From: Phymatolithon calcareum
Taxonomy: Eukaryota; Rhodophyta; Florideophyceae; Hapalidiales
DNA: 64,000 nucleotides
Assembly (NCBI GenBank): GCA_977006965.1
Contig: OZ345352.1
Location: 3,286,001 to 3,350,000, forward strand
Direction: 5' to 3'
Part shown: in pieces, positions 63,043 to 64,000 of the stretch
Layout of the letters: each line of letters starts with the position of its first letter
Position numbering within the stretch: position 1 is the first letter of the stretch
Notes under the pieces: generated by a model
What the model was told of the DNA's origin: nothing
What the model saw: the letters and a program-made list of their open reading frames with translations, nothing else
Databases searched by the model: none
Program-made: the position numbers and the translations under genes

Positions 63043-64000
63043 CTTGGAGTAACGGAAATGTCCGAAATCAAAATGAAAACGTAAGCGAAGGATTGTAGCG
63101 CAACGAAAAGTCTCTCAGGTGCAATGATAATTGACTAAGGGAGCTTCAATAAAACAGAAATCCATCCATCCCTTGGAGTAACGGGGCAGCTCTTGCATAA
63201 TCTCTACGCTATAGTCATCTGGCTGCTCAAAACGTTCTTGATTCGTAATTCTCTCCCAACAAGAGCTCCTGTGAGTCTCTTGCACTCAAACTCAATTTCT
63301 GTACTCATCTTCGATGACGCTAGAGTACGTTGTAAGGCGACTAGTTCGACCACCGCGGTAATCCCACAGTAAGCACCCAACACTGATTTCCTCCAAAGGG
63401 GTGCTCGGTTGAATGTCAACCTTAGGCACCTTAAACGTGTTGTTCTTTCTCCTATGTAAAGGATCCCTGGTAGCTTGCCTTCAATACGAATCTTCATTGA
63501 TCTGCCTTCTTCTTCCTTTTCCCATACCTTAATTGTTTCTTCTCTCCTCCTCTTCTTCGTGACAGATCCCTCCTGGGCTTTCTGAAGGGCTTGTTGCAAG
63601 TCTTCATACATCTTGAGATATTCAATATCCTTCATTGCTTCCTTTACGTCCTCATCTCTTCCAACGTACTCTTCTGTTTCTTCAAGGCGCTTTTTGTGCC
63701 TTACCAGGCTTAATGCAAACCTTTCTGCTTAATGACGTCTCCTCATCTTTGGTGGTCCCAGTTGGCACAGAACTCGCATTCTGTCCCGGCGGTGTTCGGC
63801 ATACTTTCCGAAAACATTCTTGTAGAACAAGCCCTCTGCCGACTCGATTGCCGAGAGCAATCGATTTGTCATTGGAGTAACGTGTAACGCATTATCCCAT
63901 TTCGGGATAATTAGCGACTTAAAGATCCTGATGCACGTCTCCGGTTTGAATCCTCGAACATTCACTCCAAGCTCCCGAAGCTTATGTATGCATCCTGCAG
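63001..64000 (-). mobile_element. LINE-D copy, inserted in LINE-C, runs off window
   Basis: The tail (plus strand GATATTTGATGATTTTATTT, then GAGAGCTCCCAAAGCCTCAC) starts at about 63002. A 115-bp retroposon with TSD interrupts it at 63056-63170. The minus strand encodes TTRLRCLRLTFNRAPLWRKS and FECKRLTGALVGRELRIKNV (63204-63635) and RGFKPETCIRIFKSLIIPKW with FGKYAEHRRDRMRVLCQLGP (63729-63965). A frame break lies near 63730. Confidence 0.85.
63056..63170 (+). mobile_element. 115-bp retroposon, second copy of the 46746 family, 14-bp TSD
   Basis: Exact repeats CCTTGGAGTAACGG at 63042-63055 and 63171-63184. The body is nearly identical to 46782-46894 (GATTGTAGCGCAACGAAAAG, GTGCAATGATAATTGACTAA) and lacks the first 36 bp, so it is 5'-truncated. 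The tail is CAATAAAACAGAAATCCATC. Confidence 0.92.

Noticed and set aside
1-64000. CRISPR arrays, bacterial operons, attachment sites, rRNA or LTR retroelements
   Set aside because: None seen. Repeats are dispersed and have eukaryotic transposon structure; I found no LTR pair, primer-binding site or integrase motif.

Overview
The window is nuclear DNA of a eukaryote, almost entirely repeat-derived, with very few host genes. The signs are non-LTR retrotransposons with APE-type endonuclease and FADD-motif reverse transcriptase, DDE transposon relics of the hAT, Mutator-like and piggyBac types, a tRNA-derived SINE, a PWWP/SET chromatin protein, and RNA polymerase II style TATA and Kozak contexts. 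No introns are evident in the three host genes I trust. Intron-poor genes in a dense transposon background, plus a decayed C2H2 finger, would fit a florideophyte red alga, but nothing here proves that and I hold it only as a hypothesis.

Host genes. (1) 17514-18521 (-): a secreted protein made of poly-aspartate blocks separated by dibasic linkers, with a good signal peptide and a TATA box. (2) 51298-52185 (-): an intact P-loop GTPase-like protein with a C-terminal charged coiled coil. (3) 55981-58212 (+): an intact histone-lysine methyltransferase-like protein with the order PWWP-PWWP-AWS-SET-postSET-Tudor-like and a substituted NHSC motif. A few unrecognised ORFs (for example 4281-4736) may or may not be genes.

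Retrotransposons. Four related non-LTR lineages, here called LINE-A, -B, -C and -D, occur in many 5'-truncated copies: 1-3890, 5878-6317, 6462-8444, 8445-11111, 11112-13830, 14854-14997, 22931-23515, 23615-23667, 35935-36500, 47549-49182, 59862-61900 and 62235-64000. Several have exact target-site duplications (TSDs). A fifth lineage with an RNase H domain and (GAAA)n tails lies at 29984-31319. Short retroposons are a tRNA-SINE (12017-12304), a recurrent 3'-end family called R1 here (at least seven copies), a 149-bp family (46746-46894 and 63056-63170) and a 772-bp non-autonomous element (26640-27411).

DNA transposons. A 645-bp hAT-type MITE (8473-9117) and a 3.55-kb hAT-type element (32021-35572) have perfect 8-bp TSDs. 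Three Mutator-like elements (15546-16589, 21696-22695, 40497-45724) share long terminal inverted repeats (TIRs) and 10-bp TSDs. Three piggyBac-like elements (32664-35248, 40642-42229, 42680-44652) sit in CTAG rather than the TTAA expected for piggyBac. The elements are heavily nested: piggyBac in hAT, two piggyBacs in a Mutator-like element, hAT in LINE, SINE in LINE, and LINE in LINE. This allows relative dating and recovery of empty target sites.

The remaining stretches hold no gene I can support and are probably older, unrecognisable repeats.
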